NCBI GenBank assembly: GCA_029207755.1
Contig: JARCOQ010000002.1
Location: 90,433,087 to 90,497,086, forward strand
Direction of reading: 5' to 3'
DNA from: Chamaea fasciata
Lineage: Eukaryota; Chordata; Aves; Passeriformes; Sylviidae
Length of the DNA: 64,000 nt
Shown piece after piece: positions 1-11,415 of the stretch. The translations under genes and the position numbers were made by a program. A model generated the notes under the pieces. The model made no database searches. It was not told the origin of the DNA and saw only the letters and a list, made by a program, of their open reading frames with translations. Every line of letters starts with the position of its first letter. The stretch's first letter is position 1.

Positions 1-1917
1 CAGATTTGTATTGCCTGTTTGCATGATTTAGACAACACGTCACTGCAAGGCTTACAAACGATGCAAATGTAGGGTAGTGACTGACACTGAGAGCCTTAAC
101 CCTGTCTCTGTGTCAGTCAGAGCAAAGGGAGTCCTAAACTGCATTCCCATGGCAGTCAGGGATATGGACAATCCATGAGGTCCCAGGTCAGATCTGTTTA
201 TCATCTCAGGCTTCAACCTCTGAGCTACTGTTCCATGGGGAGGGGAAGTCTTGCCCAAAACAGAAATTTGTGGAAGAGGGTTGAATTTAGCACAGCAACA
301 GAACTGAAATAGAAGAAGAAAAATAAAAACTACATCCAAATAAAGAGAAATTATGCCATTATCTATCAAAACAATAAACATGGACAAAAATAAGATTTTG
401 GGGTTTTTTTGTATCAATAATAATTTCACAGTTTTTTTCTGAAATAACCCAAAATTCTAATGGAAAATAAATAAATAAATGAAACAACCAGAGAATTCCT
501 TTAAGTAATTTCTGCCTTTTATGGATTTTTATGAGAACGGCAAAAGCAATTAGTCTGGTCATCCAAGTCCAGGTGGCCATTTGATAGAAGTAAAGTGGCT
601 GGGAAGACTGAGGAGCATATCTGGGAAAAAAATAAAAGAAGATGCCATGGGAACACCCTTTACATTTGTTGGGAAAGTGTAGGGTGCATTTTGAAATGTG
701 GAGCAGGAGTCAGAGCTGGAATGTGAAGCAGATGATAATATTAAACTAGGGAGCATGATTTTGGTAGCTAAGTATATCCAGAAGGAGAAGATAATGTATC
801 TGTAAGGGGCAGGAGAATAAGGTGAAGATGAGGAAGATGAGAAATAATCAATCAAAGCTTTGCCAGAGAAAGCTGTCCAGATTTGTGAGATGCAGCAGAG
901 GAAGGCACTTGAGGGACTCGGTGAGAGGATCACACCTTGGTAAGAGAGTAAGGCAAGGTCAGTAATGTGCCGTGGGGGCTGGGAATGTGAGTAAATCAGA
1001 ATTTGGTCAGAGCAGAGGGAGAAGGATCTCTAAGGCAAGTGATGGTGGCCCAGAAAGGTTGTGTGAGTGCAAGCCTGACACAGGGGACTTGTCAGCAGGA
1101 AAGCAGCCAGAGGCACAAAGGCTGTTCTGGTAGAAGAGTGAAAGATTACAGACACACCCAGACTTACCATTCCTAACCTCAGGCACTGGGAGATGTTAGG
1201 TTGGGTGCTGAGCTACTCCAGGCTTCCTGGCCCCCAACCCAGTCATAGGAATGACCAGTGCACCTTAGAAGGTGGAAGGACTTCCCTTCTTAACATGCCC
1301 GCTTCTCTCTGTTCAGCACACAAGGGTTTTAGAACTCCTCTTCTGACTCAAAAAGCTCAAAACTACCTGGGATACATCTCAGCCTGCCTGCAGAATAATT
1401 TGGGAAAAAAAACCCCCACAAGCTAAGGAGGAAGAACATTTTTTTTCCCACCTAGAATCCTACAAAGGAGAAAATCCCTTGATGCCTGAAGCTGTACCGT
1501 GGGGAAGCCAGGGGAACCTCTGCACTTCAATTACTCCTGAGCACCGAGCTATTGAAAAAGTCTGAACATGATCTTGGGCTGTTAAGGAAATCTTTGGTTA
1601 CAAAAGGTTTCTGAAACAACAGAACTGCAGTGAAGCCAGATAGAGGATTATTAGACCCAAGGACTCCTAGAAGGGGAGACAGCGACACAGAAACTGTCTG
1701 AGCAACCTGAAAGCAACAAGGGAGGGAGGGGAGTAAAGGAAAAAGGAAACCCGAAACCTATAAATACAACCACTGTCTGCATAAAAGCGCTGCCTTTGGC
1801 CTGAGAATACCTGCACAAGGATTACTACACAGAGGAAGAAAGAGAAGGGGGAGGAGAGGGACCAGCTAAATCACGACAACGTGGAACTGGCTGTAAAGTA
1901 AAGGCTGCCTTTCCTCT

Positions 1918-1953
<36 letters not shown>

Positions 1954-3734
1954 CTCCCTTTAAATATTCAAGTTTAACAAGCTAAAAATCCACACACGGT
2001 CAGAGCTGCCAGCAAGCATGAAAACAGCATTGGGAGCTGATGGTGACTTACATGAAGGTCACAGTGTACCTGCAGCTGCACAGCTGAGAGACAGGCACTG
2101 TCACAGGCAAACCTCCCACTCTGGAGCCTCCCTCTCCTTCAGTTCAGGAAGAAAAGGCTCCCACATTCCTAACCAAATCCACCACACATTTTTTTAAATT
2201 TATCTTGCCACAAAAAAGATAGATCAACATTTTCATGGGAGTGGAAATAGTCATGTGCAAATTACTAAAATAAACCGCAACAGACAGTATGCCCTAGCAA
2301 ATATCAGACTGGCTTTCTTCTTAAGCATTCAGAAAATTAAAATAGGAAATTAAACAAATATCCAGACATTTGATAAAGACATGTTTTGAAAATAGGAGGA
2401 TAATCAATAGGAAAAACCAGGAAGGAGAAAAAAAAAAGTGTGTATGTGACCTTTATTTGTAATTTAATGCTTGTTCTTGTGAGATCAAATCTTGTTTCCC
2501 TCCCCCAAAAAATGTTATTTAGAAGGTAAAATACCTTTTCTCCCTATCCAAGAAAACAGAGGCAGCTGATCTGCTCATTTCATATTTGTCATTTAATCTA
2601 TGTGTTCATCAGACTATCAGTATCAGCCATCTTGCTAATTATCTCCTTCCACCACATGGAAATTGAAAAAGATGGAAAAGTCACCCTTAGGAAACAGAGG
2701 ACTAGGAAAATGGGAAGATATATTTCAAGTTTTGATACTGAAATGAATAATACTTTATAATTTCTGTATTTTCAAATCACTATTTTCCCTCACATGACAA
2801 GAAGATACAAGACTTCTGTAGTCTGGAAACCAAGAATAAAGGGCAAACCAAACATTTTCAAAGGATGCAAAAACCACCTCTCTTGTCTTTCCAGGTAACT
2901 TTTTATTCTGAAATATGTTCACATCTCTGCATAAGCAATAGCCAGGATAACACTCCTAGACCTAATCAAAGATCACCTCATTGTGCACTGCTTCTTAGTT
3001 CTAGTTTTGAACACACAAGTATTTACATTTTCAACAAATGTAACAAATAAAACAATCTCAGGAGTTTTCATGATCTTTCTACAATGCTAAAACCGTTTGA
3101 GCAGATCTGCTCTAATTTTTAATCCGTACAGACGTAAATCTACATTTACCACCATTAATACATGCAACTCTTCATTCTCATGAAAGCGCAATTTAGTTCC
3201 ACCCAAAATACTGGCTTGCAGTGCTTACAGTTAGCTGAGCTTTCCACTACCTCATATCAGACCTGTTTTGCTTGACAAACCTGTAATTTCCCCGACTGAA
3301 GTACAGCCGAGTAAGATAAAAAGGGAAATCAAAAAATGGGAATCAAGACCCATTTAGAGTATATGACTGCGATAACAGCTACCAAAAACTACTCAAAACG
3401 ATGTTCCAAAGCATGCTTCAGGAATAACTAAGCACTAGAAAATGTTAATTAGTGTTAATATCAACAAAAGTTTAACCTGCTGAGAAAAACTCTTAATGTT
3501 TTCTTTTCTATTAATGACAGCATGCATAAAGAAAGCTAGTCAAATTGCCAGGATTTTCTGTAAATCCTACAAAATCACTAACAGCATCCACACAACACAT
3601 TATTTAAGACCAGCAGCTCCTCCTACCAGCGCACTGGGAAACCGCATTTAATCTTTGCATCAATTCTTCTAGGGCCATTTCTTCAATTTTCAGCCAGCAT
3701 CTCATTCTCAGATAAAACAAAAAGAATCCACAGC
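1..3734 (-). other. MCF2L: Intron sequence, presumed MCF2L; no gene seen
   Basis: This AT-rich stretch lies downstream of the MCF2L start-codon exon at 26191-26389 on the minus strand, so it is presumed intron. I searched by eye for the next expected exon, which encodes the start of the Sec14/CRAL-TRIO-like domain, and did not find it. Short ORFs on both strands have no recognisable domain. The only distinct element is a poly-T tract at 1921-1949. The intron assignment is inference from gene order. Confidence 0.5.
1921..1949. repeat. Poly-T homopolymer tract (T29)
   Basis: An uninterrupted run of 29 T follows a pyrimidine-rich CT stretch. Read on the minus strand it is a poly-A, which could be the tail of an old retroposed sequence. 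No target-site duplication or retrogene body was recognised beside it, so slippage expansion is as likely. Confidence 0.9.
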
Positions 3735-4260
3735 AAACATGCCTCCCCCCTGCTCAGGGATTAAAGGAGACAGGGGGGAAAAACCCCCAAACCAGCCCAC
3801 TACGGCAGCGCTTGGCAGCGCTGCATTCCAGTCGCTCCGCACGGCTCCCGTCGGCACAAAGGGAGGCAGGAGCCCCCGGTCCCCGCCGGCGGTGCCTGGG
3901 CGAGGCGGGCGCTGCTGGCAGCCGGAGCCGGGGATGTCAATGGCACCGCTCCGGACTTCTGTGCCCTGTGCCGCGGGTGGGCTTGCCCGCAGCGGATCCT
4001 CAAACGCCGGGATGGATGCGAAGCGCCGAGGAGCTGACGCGCGGCCGGCGCTGGGAAGGGCTGCGCTGCATCCCGCGGGAGCAGCCGGAGCTCGCACAAC
4101 GCCCCAGCACCACTCACGTGAACGCCGGGGCTCCTCCACCTTCCTGCCAGCTCGCTGCAGGGGTGAGCAGTTGGGGAGGAAAATGCCTCCCCACTGACAA
4201 CGCCGAGGAGATCCCGCGCCCTCCAGCCCGCAGGATGCCCTCACGTTCCGTTTGGAATGG
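3735..4260. promoter_or_regulatory. Intragenic CpG island, candidate alternative promoter
   Basis: Base composition switches abruptly from AT-rich to GC-rich with many CpG dinucleotides over about 500 bases, then switches back. The island contains a GGCGGG box near 3905 and the palindrome TCACGTGA at 4114-4121, a bHLH-zip type E-box. Possible splice donors exist on both strands: CAC|GTGAGTG on the minus strand at 4118/4117, which overlaps the E-box, and CAGGG|GTGAGC on the plus strand near 4162. ORFs of up to 232 codons cross the island in several frames, as expected when GC-rich DNA lacks stop codons; none was recognised as a protein. The position inside the presumed large MCF2L intron suggests an alternative first exon of that gene or an antisense RNA start. 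Both are inference. Confidence 0.55.
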
Positions 4261-7200
4261 TCATTTTTGAAGGCTGAGGACTTCAAATTTCCTTTAAACG
4301 CTGCCGAATTTCCTTTAAACACAACTGTCTTCTGGATTCCTTGGAGGAGTTTGCTTAAATGTTGTGCCACAGCAGCCTTACAACTCTGTGAAATCTGTAT
4401 TTCCACAGCAACTGTATTCCCACCTTAGGCAAAGGGGTTTTAGAGCCGGGCTCTATGGACCCCTCAAGGTGTATGGCAATAGAACTGCTGCAGAAGGCAG
4501 CCAGGAAAATCAAACCTCACAACCAGGAAACTTCAACTTAATATAGAGAGCACAGTGCCACTGGAAAACTTTCAGGGACACAGAAAAACCTGCGAGACTG
4601 AAAGCAGTGCAATGCTTCTCTGTACAACTGCTCCTCATAATTGATTTTCACTGCTTTTATACAGGCTGTTTTACAAGTTTAATACTATGATGCTTTTAAC
4701 ACTTCTTTTCCCAAAGATCATCTTGATGGCTACTAAATCTTATTGTTGGCAGATTTTTGCTGATGGTCAGCTGAATCCCCCTCACTCTTCTAATCATCCC
4801 ATTGGTTTTATCCTATTTTTAAACCAAAATTAGCAAGTTATCCATGGCTAAAAGAAAAAGGGATGTTTTTTGTTATGTTTAGAAGGACTGCATTGTTTTA
4901 TTTAAGATAAAGATTCTCTTCTACAGATTGCATACAGCAGGCAAAATCAGCAGCCCTTCTGAGGGATATAAGTGGACACATGGGATGAGTTGTTCATAAC
5001 TCTCAACAATACCATTAGAGAGGACATGAACTAAAAAAAGTTTTTAAGAGAACCCATCAAACTATCTAGGCTTCCTCTGCCAATAAAATTAATTTAGATA
5101 ATTCATTTACTACATTAATTCACATTATTTTCACTCAAAGTATGACAGGCCCCCAGCAACTCCATGTATTAGACATGACTAGAGCCATATATGTTTCCAT
5201 TTCAGTATTAACAGAAGTGACAAAATGAAGTCTTTAGTCAAGGTTTTCCATAACAAAGCATCACCACTGAAAAACATGACCTATAGGAATTTTGTATGCA
5301 AAAAGTATTTTGTTTATGCGACTGCCATTTGAGACTGCATGTATGCAAAGGAACAAGTGATGGGCAGCAAGACCACAACTACCAGACCAGGTTCTTGCCA
5401 TTCTGGTGGTCACCCAGGGGGAGCAAATGCATGAGAAAAGGTGTGGAAGTCTGCAGGTGCACTTGGATAGCTGAGGCTTGTTATCAAACAAAAGTTGTGC
5501 GACCATACTGCATCCACAGACAGCCCAGGGAGAACTCCAGATGTCAGACAGTCAGTGGGATTTGTTATTACAGCCATTGCAGCAAGGCCTAAGGCATTTT
5601 TGCACTTGCAGAACAGCAAAGTTTACTTGTAAGATTACACTGTTTCCTGGAGCAGCAAGAAGTGCAGCAAATGTGCTCATTCATAAGCACCTACTGCAAG
5701 AGAAGATCATAGTTCAATCCCAGATTTCCCTGAGTATCCTGCCTCAATTCAACAGTAATTTCATGTTTTCTTTAGAGAATCAGCAGACTGCTTAAGCTTC
5801 CCATATATCAAAGGTCCACCTTTCCATGAGTTTTGCTGAGTTTCTCAGTGAAATAACATATGAAGAAAAAAACGTAGTGAAGAATTTTACCACATCAGCC
5901 AGTCAACTTTCAGAATCATAAGCACATAATAACTTAGACTTGTACAAAATGAATGGAGAACCCTAATACGTTAGCTAAACCTCAGTTACACAAATGATGC
6001 CACTTTATATATACTTTCTACACCTTCAAACAAATTCCCAACATGCAAAGTAAGAGCAGAGCATCCATGTGAAAGGTTTAGTTAGTTGGGCTGAAAATTA
6101 GTTTACCTAAAAGTGGATTATTTGTAATCATGTATTTGTTTTATCATATTCCTTCGTCGAATCCAGGCAGTCTTGTCTTCCTGAGTAAGAAGCTTTGGCA
6201 TAGCTTCTCTACTGAATGAAACAGAGTATTTGAAGATACTTAACCAAATGTGGGATTACAATCTCTGCTGGTTTGAAACAGGATCATCCATGGTTTCATG
6301 AACCATCTCGAGTCAGACTAAAGAAACAGACCTTAAACTAATTAAAATCAACTCTTAACAGGAAAACCCAACTGAGTTTTCTTGCAACACGAAGCAATCC
6401 AGTATCTGACTGTGCGCTATGTAAGGAATCAAAACAGTCCAGAAAATACAACATGACTACATTTCAGGGAAGAGCTACTGCAGTCTGCACTCTCTTCAAG
6501 TTCTTATTTGATCCCTACACCCCTTCAGATCATCATGACAACCATGTTATGGAATTAAACATGCCATTTCAGTCCCACACATCTCATGCCTCATTAAAAT
6601 TTGATAGTATAAGGACTGATGCCCAGTTCTACCACTGAGGGTCTGTAAATACAACAGGAAATGTTGTAATTTTTCAGATACAATATGATTCTTCTAAATT
6701 ATTTTTTAAATTAAAAATTCAAGCTGCTTCTGGAATTCTGGTTTATAACTTCTGCTTATGTATTACCTTCAGCAAAGTATCTTCACCAGTCCCAGGCAAG
6801 CCCCTGCTGCAACAGAGGAATTCATAAAGAAATTTAACAAGTACACAGCCTTTCAGTTCTGTCTTAGATGTTTAAAATGCATTGGAAACATTTTTTTGTC
6901 AAATGGTCTGTACTCCTGTTTCTTTCAGTGAAACTGCAAGGATAATAAGAAAGGCACAAATGTATTACAGAATTTAATCAATCGATTTCCATGGCTGCAT
7001 GGGTATAATATTTGACCTGATTAGTATTGATATTTTTCTATTAGATTTGAAAGCCTCATCAACATTATTTTTTCCTTCAGTTCTCTACTTTACTCTGGTT
7101 TTGGCTGTAGTCTTCAGCAAATCCTGTTCAAACACAGCCAACATCACACATCTTTTATTTCCAAATGGTTTCACCCAAATAGGATTACCTAGTTTTTCAA

Positions 7201-7382
7201 GAAAATGTGGCTATTTTGAAAATGTTCCAGAAGTAACACACAGCTATCCACTCATGTGGGGGGGGCAGACTAGTAACCATAAATCGTTAACATATAATCA
7301 TGTAATGAGTTTTGCTTGAGTAAAAGATGCTTTGAACAATATACATAAAGATTTCTCTGCTAACTTTACGTTGATCTCTGCA
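4261..7382. other. Intron sequence with nothing recognised
   Basis: AT-rich unique-looking sequence without a recognisable exon, repeat family or CpG cluster. Overlapping short ORFs around 5261-5795 on both strands have no domain or family resemblance and are taken as chance. Confidence 0.5.
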
Positions 7383-8345
7383 ACATCAGTCATCAGTGAG
7401 TTCCAAAATTTAATTATGTGCTGTAAGAAAAACTGCTTTTGTTTAAACTACCCTCCTGAAAGTTTTCTGTATGCCCCAGTTTCTCTTTTGTGAAGCAGTG
7501 GGGAAAAAACAACAACAACAAGAAAAAAAAACAAACCACCCTACAGGAAATAAACACTCTCCTTTCACATCCCCAAGCCATTCATGACTATACAGACCGC
7601 CACTGTAGGTGATATTATGTCTCCTCCAATTGCTTGTTTTCCAGACACAAAATTTCCTACACTAATTAGTTCCTATTTGTATAAAAGCAACCCCATACCT
7701 CTTGCCGCCTCCACCGTTCCTCCACGTACACTAATTCTACTCCAACAAAGGGAACAAAACTGGACATGGTACTCCAGAAGTAGGCACAGCAGAGATTACT
7801 CAGTGACATAAGGATTTTGCTGTTCTCAGTTTCCCTCTCAGTGGCTTGTAATGTTTTGTTTGCCTTTCGGACCAGCACTGAATGCCAGCCGAGCTGCTGC
7901 TGTTTTCAGGGAACTACCCATAGCCAGTTAAGGTCTCTCAGTGAGGGTAACAGTTTAGTTTACAGAATGGCATTTTCTTTTCTCATCTGTATCGCTTGTA
8001 CAAACAATTAATTTCACCTTCTCTACTGATCACTGACTTAGCACCACCAATTTATCCTCCAACGGTTTGCACTCGGCACTGAATTTTACTATTTTGAATA
8101 AATATTTGCAAATTTTCTCTTTCCACGCTTTTTTCCATTTCCAGCTCACTTAGGATTACGTTGAACAGCTGCAGGAACCCCTGCAGAAATCCCTGCTTTT
8201 TCTCCACCAGTAACTTCCCCTCCATCCACAGAAAACTGACCACCTAAAGCAACTCTCTATTTCTTATTTTTCAGTCAATTACTAACCCACAAGAGGGCTT
8301 CCAATTTAACCCATAGGAGCTTCGTTTCTCTGTGAGCCTAAGAGT
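7383..8345 (-). mobile_element. Ancient CR1-type LINE fragment, minus orientation
   Basis: Read on the plus strand, this stretch follows the reverse complement of an old amniote CR1/L3-type LINE consensus known from reptile and turtle genomes. The recognisable blocks, in order, are a phrase about a non-growing tail near 7400-7500 (AATTATGTGCTGTAAG), the block near 7795-7935 (ending CAGGGAACTACCCATAG and GTCTCTCAGTGAGGGTAAC), and the block near 8225-8330 (GAAAACTGACCACCT, then ACTAACCCACAAGAGGGCTTCC). The 3' end of the element is at the lower coordinate. It is heavily diverged and carries no open reverse-transcriptase frame. The family match is from memory of the consensus. Boundaries are approximate. 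Confidence 0.65.
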
Positions 8346-11280
8346 GGCTGCAGCAGAAGAAAAATGTTGACTATAAAGTAGGACTACAAGAAAAGAAAAC
8401 ATGCAGAGGTTTTTCCCTGCTGCCGCTTTGCATGGGCCCTGTCACATCACTTGCAGTGGGGGGAACAGGCAGAGCATATGGATGGTTGTGCCCGTGCAGA
8501 TGAATCCCCTGCCAAACATCCCATACAGCTTTCTAGTGATACCACATGGTCAGCATCAGGCAGCCCTTCTTCTGAATGGCCCCACCCACCACATGCCACA
8601 GAACTCCAGAGACTCTGTGAGCAGCGAAGCTACAGCATCCACAGCACCACTGCTCTCTAAAGACACTGCAAACAGAGCTGGGGTGACTTACCTAAGCTGG
8701 GCTCCTGCAGAGAGGGAAGAGACCCATTGAACGTGGTTTTCATAAATTTAGGTCCTCTCAGGTCCTACAAAAAACTGCCACATACACCCACTGCACAAGG
8801 GTGATACTGATCCCCAGCCTTAAATAAAAGGGAAAAAGAAGGGAAACAGGACAGTTGATACGAAAGATCCAAACAGAAAATGCATTTTTAACATTTCAAC
8901 CTCCTCTTGGCACGAGTTCTTCCTTCATGAAGAAAAGGGATTTTTCCCTTTTATTTCCCTGAATGACTGAGTTCTCTTGGTAATCAGCCCAGTTAGGCTT
9001 TATTATGTAAAGCATCTGGGATTTGAAACTGGGATTCATAAGCAGAGATGGCAGTATTCTGGCTTTGGCAGCCCCTCACTCTTTCACAAGGAGAAAATTG
9101 TTCCTAGATTCACAATCTCAAGAAATACAGAGAACTTAACAAATACATGGAGGAAGGAGGGAAAACAAAAAATCAAAGTTTTTCTTCTTAAAAACTTGAC
9201 ACTCAAAGCACTCATACAAAGCCAGAGCACGGGCAAGGTTCATTCAGACAGGAGCACAGACTAAAGAAGCTTTCAGATGTGCAAGAACAGTTAATAGAAT
9301 AACGCCATCAAAATTATGTCTCATTTAATTAATATATTGATTTACCAAATCTCCAACAGGTCCTCAGTGTCTCCTCAACCTCAGTAAATTCTCCTTTGAG
9401 AAATTACGTGCCATACAGAAGAGGTCCTAGCAGCTGCACTCCGGGTTCCCTCATCTGGGATGTGTGATACCCCCACACAGGGACTAGGCTGAGGTGACAC
9501 CCGGATCAAGTTCTTAGCAGTAGGGGAAAAGCTTCACCCTCCCCTTCCTTTTCCGTTATTATGCAGGCCCATGACTGAAAAGTAATAAAAGACAGATGAA
9601 ATTGGATTGCCTCTTCTCCAGTTTAGCCCAGTCTTGCTACAATCCAGCTCCCTGTACTTTCAGTCTTCCCCAAAAAGCTGGCTTCTTCCCCCAGCAACTG
9701 CAATCTAGACTCTCCTTAAAAAAAATAAAAACCAAACCAAAACAAAAGCAAAACCAAACACATTAATTAGTTCTTAAAGCTTAATTTAGTTACTGACTTT
9801 CCTATTTTGTTTCTTCCATAACCTGTGTCTCAGCTTCACGCTACGGCAGCATTCCTCATACTGCTGAGAAGTTTTGTAGTTAGGCCCTTCAGCCTGAATC
9901 AACTTAAAATGACTGACCAGATGACAGGTTTCAATACTTCCTAGCATAACAGGAAGGGCCTTCTTTTTCCCCAGCCTCCCTTGCCTGGATGAAACGTCAT
10001 TTGAATCTCTTCTGTTTGTCTGCTGTGTTTCTAAAGAGTACCAAGTTTCTTTGTAAGTGCTTCATTCAGATTTCTTCTTTGTCCTTCTTTGCCACATGGG
10101 ATTAAGTAATCACTGCAGAGCCAACAGCCTTGAAAGAGTTTATTTAATTTAACACCTCCAGTTGCCCCTGCTCCAGCTGAGTGGTGCTCCAGTCTTTTAT
10201 TCTTCTTCAGTCTGAGGAGCTAAACTATCCAGATGTGCCCACAGCTGCACTCCTCTAAAAGCAGGCATGGCAATAAATGAATGAATGTTGCCTTTTGCCA
10301 ATGCAGTGCCAAGACCCTTCCTTTCTAAGTTTACTGAGATATCTTCATAGATGAAGGAAGTACTTTGTGTAGGAAGTTAGGAAGACTGAGAACAGGAAGC
10401 ATAAAGGTGAGCAGGGAATGAATTTGCTGCAAAAAGGAGTAACATGGAAGGAAATGAAGCATCACTGTTATTTCCTTCAGTGGGACACTACCATATATGT
10501 GTAGTTTAAGGAAAGGCCTCATAAGGGAAACTACTCCAACCCGGAAAGAAATGAAACCACAGTACTTTAAATGTAGAAAAATAAAATAGTGAATGCCAGG
10601 GAGCCCTGGTTTCAGAAGCTCAGCTACTGGTACCGTGATAATTAAATAGACAGTAGAGCATAGATGCAGAAATGCCACAGTAATATTCTTCCATAAACTT
10701 AGTATTATGTATGCAAATGCTGAAATTAAATGGATTCAGAAAACACACCCCTTTTGTATTCTGTTGGTAGGGTGATTTTCTTTTCAAAGGAAATGCTGGA
10801 TGAGGGGTCATAAAATTAATTTCCTCCCTGCAAAAGAGTCTGTCCAACATTTTTTTAGAGCTCAAACCTAAAATGTATTAGGCTTTAAATCAAATGACGT
10901 GTGTGCGTTCAGATTTTGAGTATTAAAAGTCTATATTTTATGACATGCCCTACTTTGTAAAAATCCCTATTTCAAAAGAATGAGCTGCACACATAAAAGT
11001 TCAGCAGGTCTCCCATTCAAGTCAGGGTTGATTTAAAACACTCAGGAAATTTCTCTGTAACAAAAAGTGATATTTAACTGCCACATATAATTGTTAATTT
11101 TACATACAATCAATGACATAAAAAGTACACAGAATAAAAAAGCAGGGTTTTTTCAGGACTATTCAATTTGATTACACAGAATAAAACTGAAGTGCTTACC
11201 CCGAGGAACAGGCTGACAAATTTTAACACAGATAAAGGGCTCAGTAGAAGGATGTCAACTTTAATTTGGAACTTTTTTAA
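8346..11280. other. Intron sequence with nothing recognised
   Basis: No exon, repeat family or regulatory cluster was recognised. A plus-strand ORF of 109 codons at 8401-8730 is compositionally plain and resembles no family known to me. An A/C-rich patch around 9720-9765 is low-complexity. Confidence 0.5.
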
Positions 11281-11415
11281 AATCACAGAACCATTAGGTT
11301 GGAAAAGACCTTTAAGATCACTGAGTCCAACCATTAACGCAGCACTGCCAACTCCACCTCCAAACTGTGTCCCCAAGTGCCACATCTACACAGATTTTAA
11401 ATACCTCCAGGGATA
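11281..11415 (-). mobile_element. CR1 LINE 3' end, 5'-truncated, minus orientation
   Basis: The plus strand reads as the reverse complement of the avian CR1 3' end: AATCACAGAACCATTAGG, then TTGGAAAAGACC, GAGTCCAACC, CCCCAAGTGCCACATCTAC and ATACCTCCAGGGAT. Only about 135 bases remain, the usual severe 5' truncation of CR1. It lies in the presumed large MCF2L intron, in the same orientation as the gene. Confidence 0.93.

Noticed and set aside
3708..4406. ORFs of 105-232 codons on both strands over the first CpG island
   Set aside because: They overlap in several frames, are dominated by Ala, Gly, Pro and Arg, and simply reflect stop-poor GC-rich DNA. No domain was recognised.
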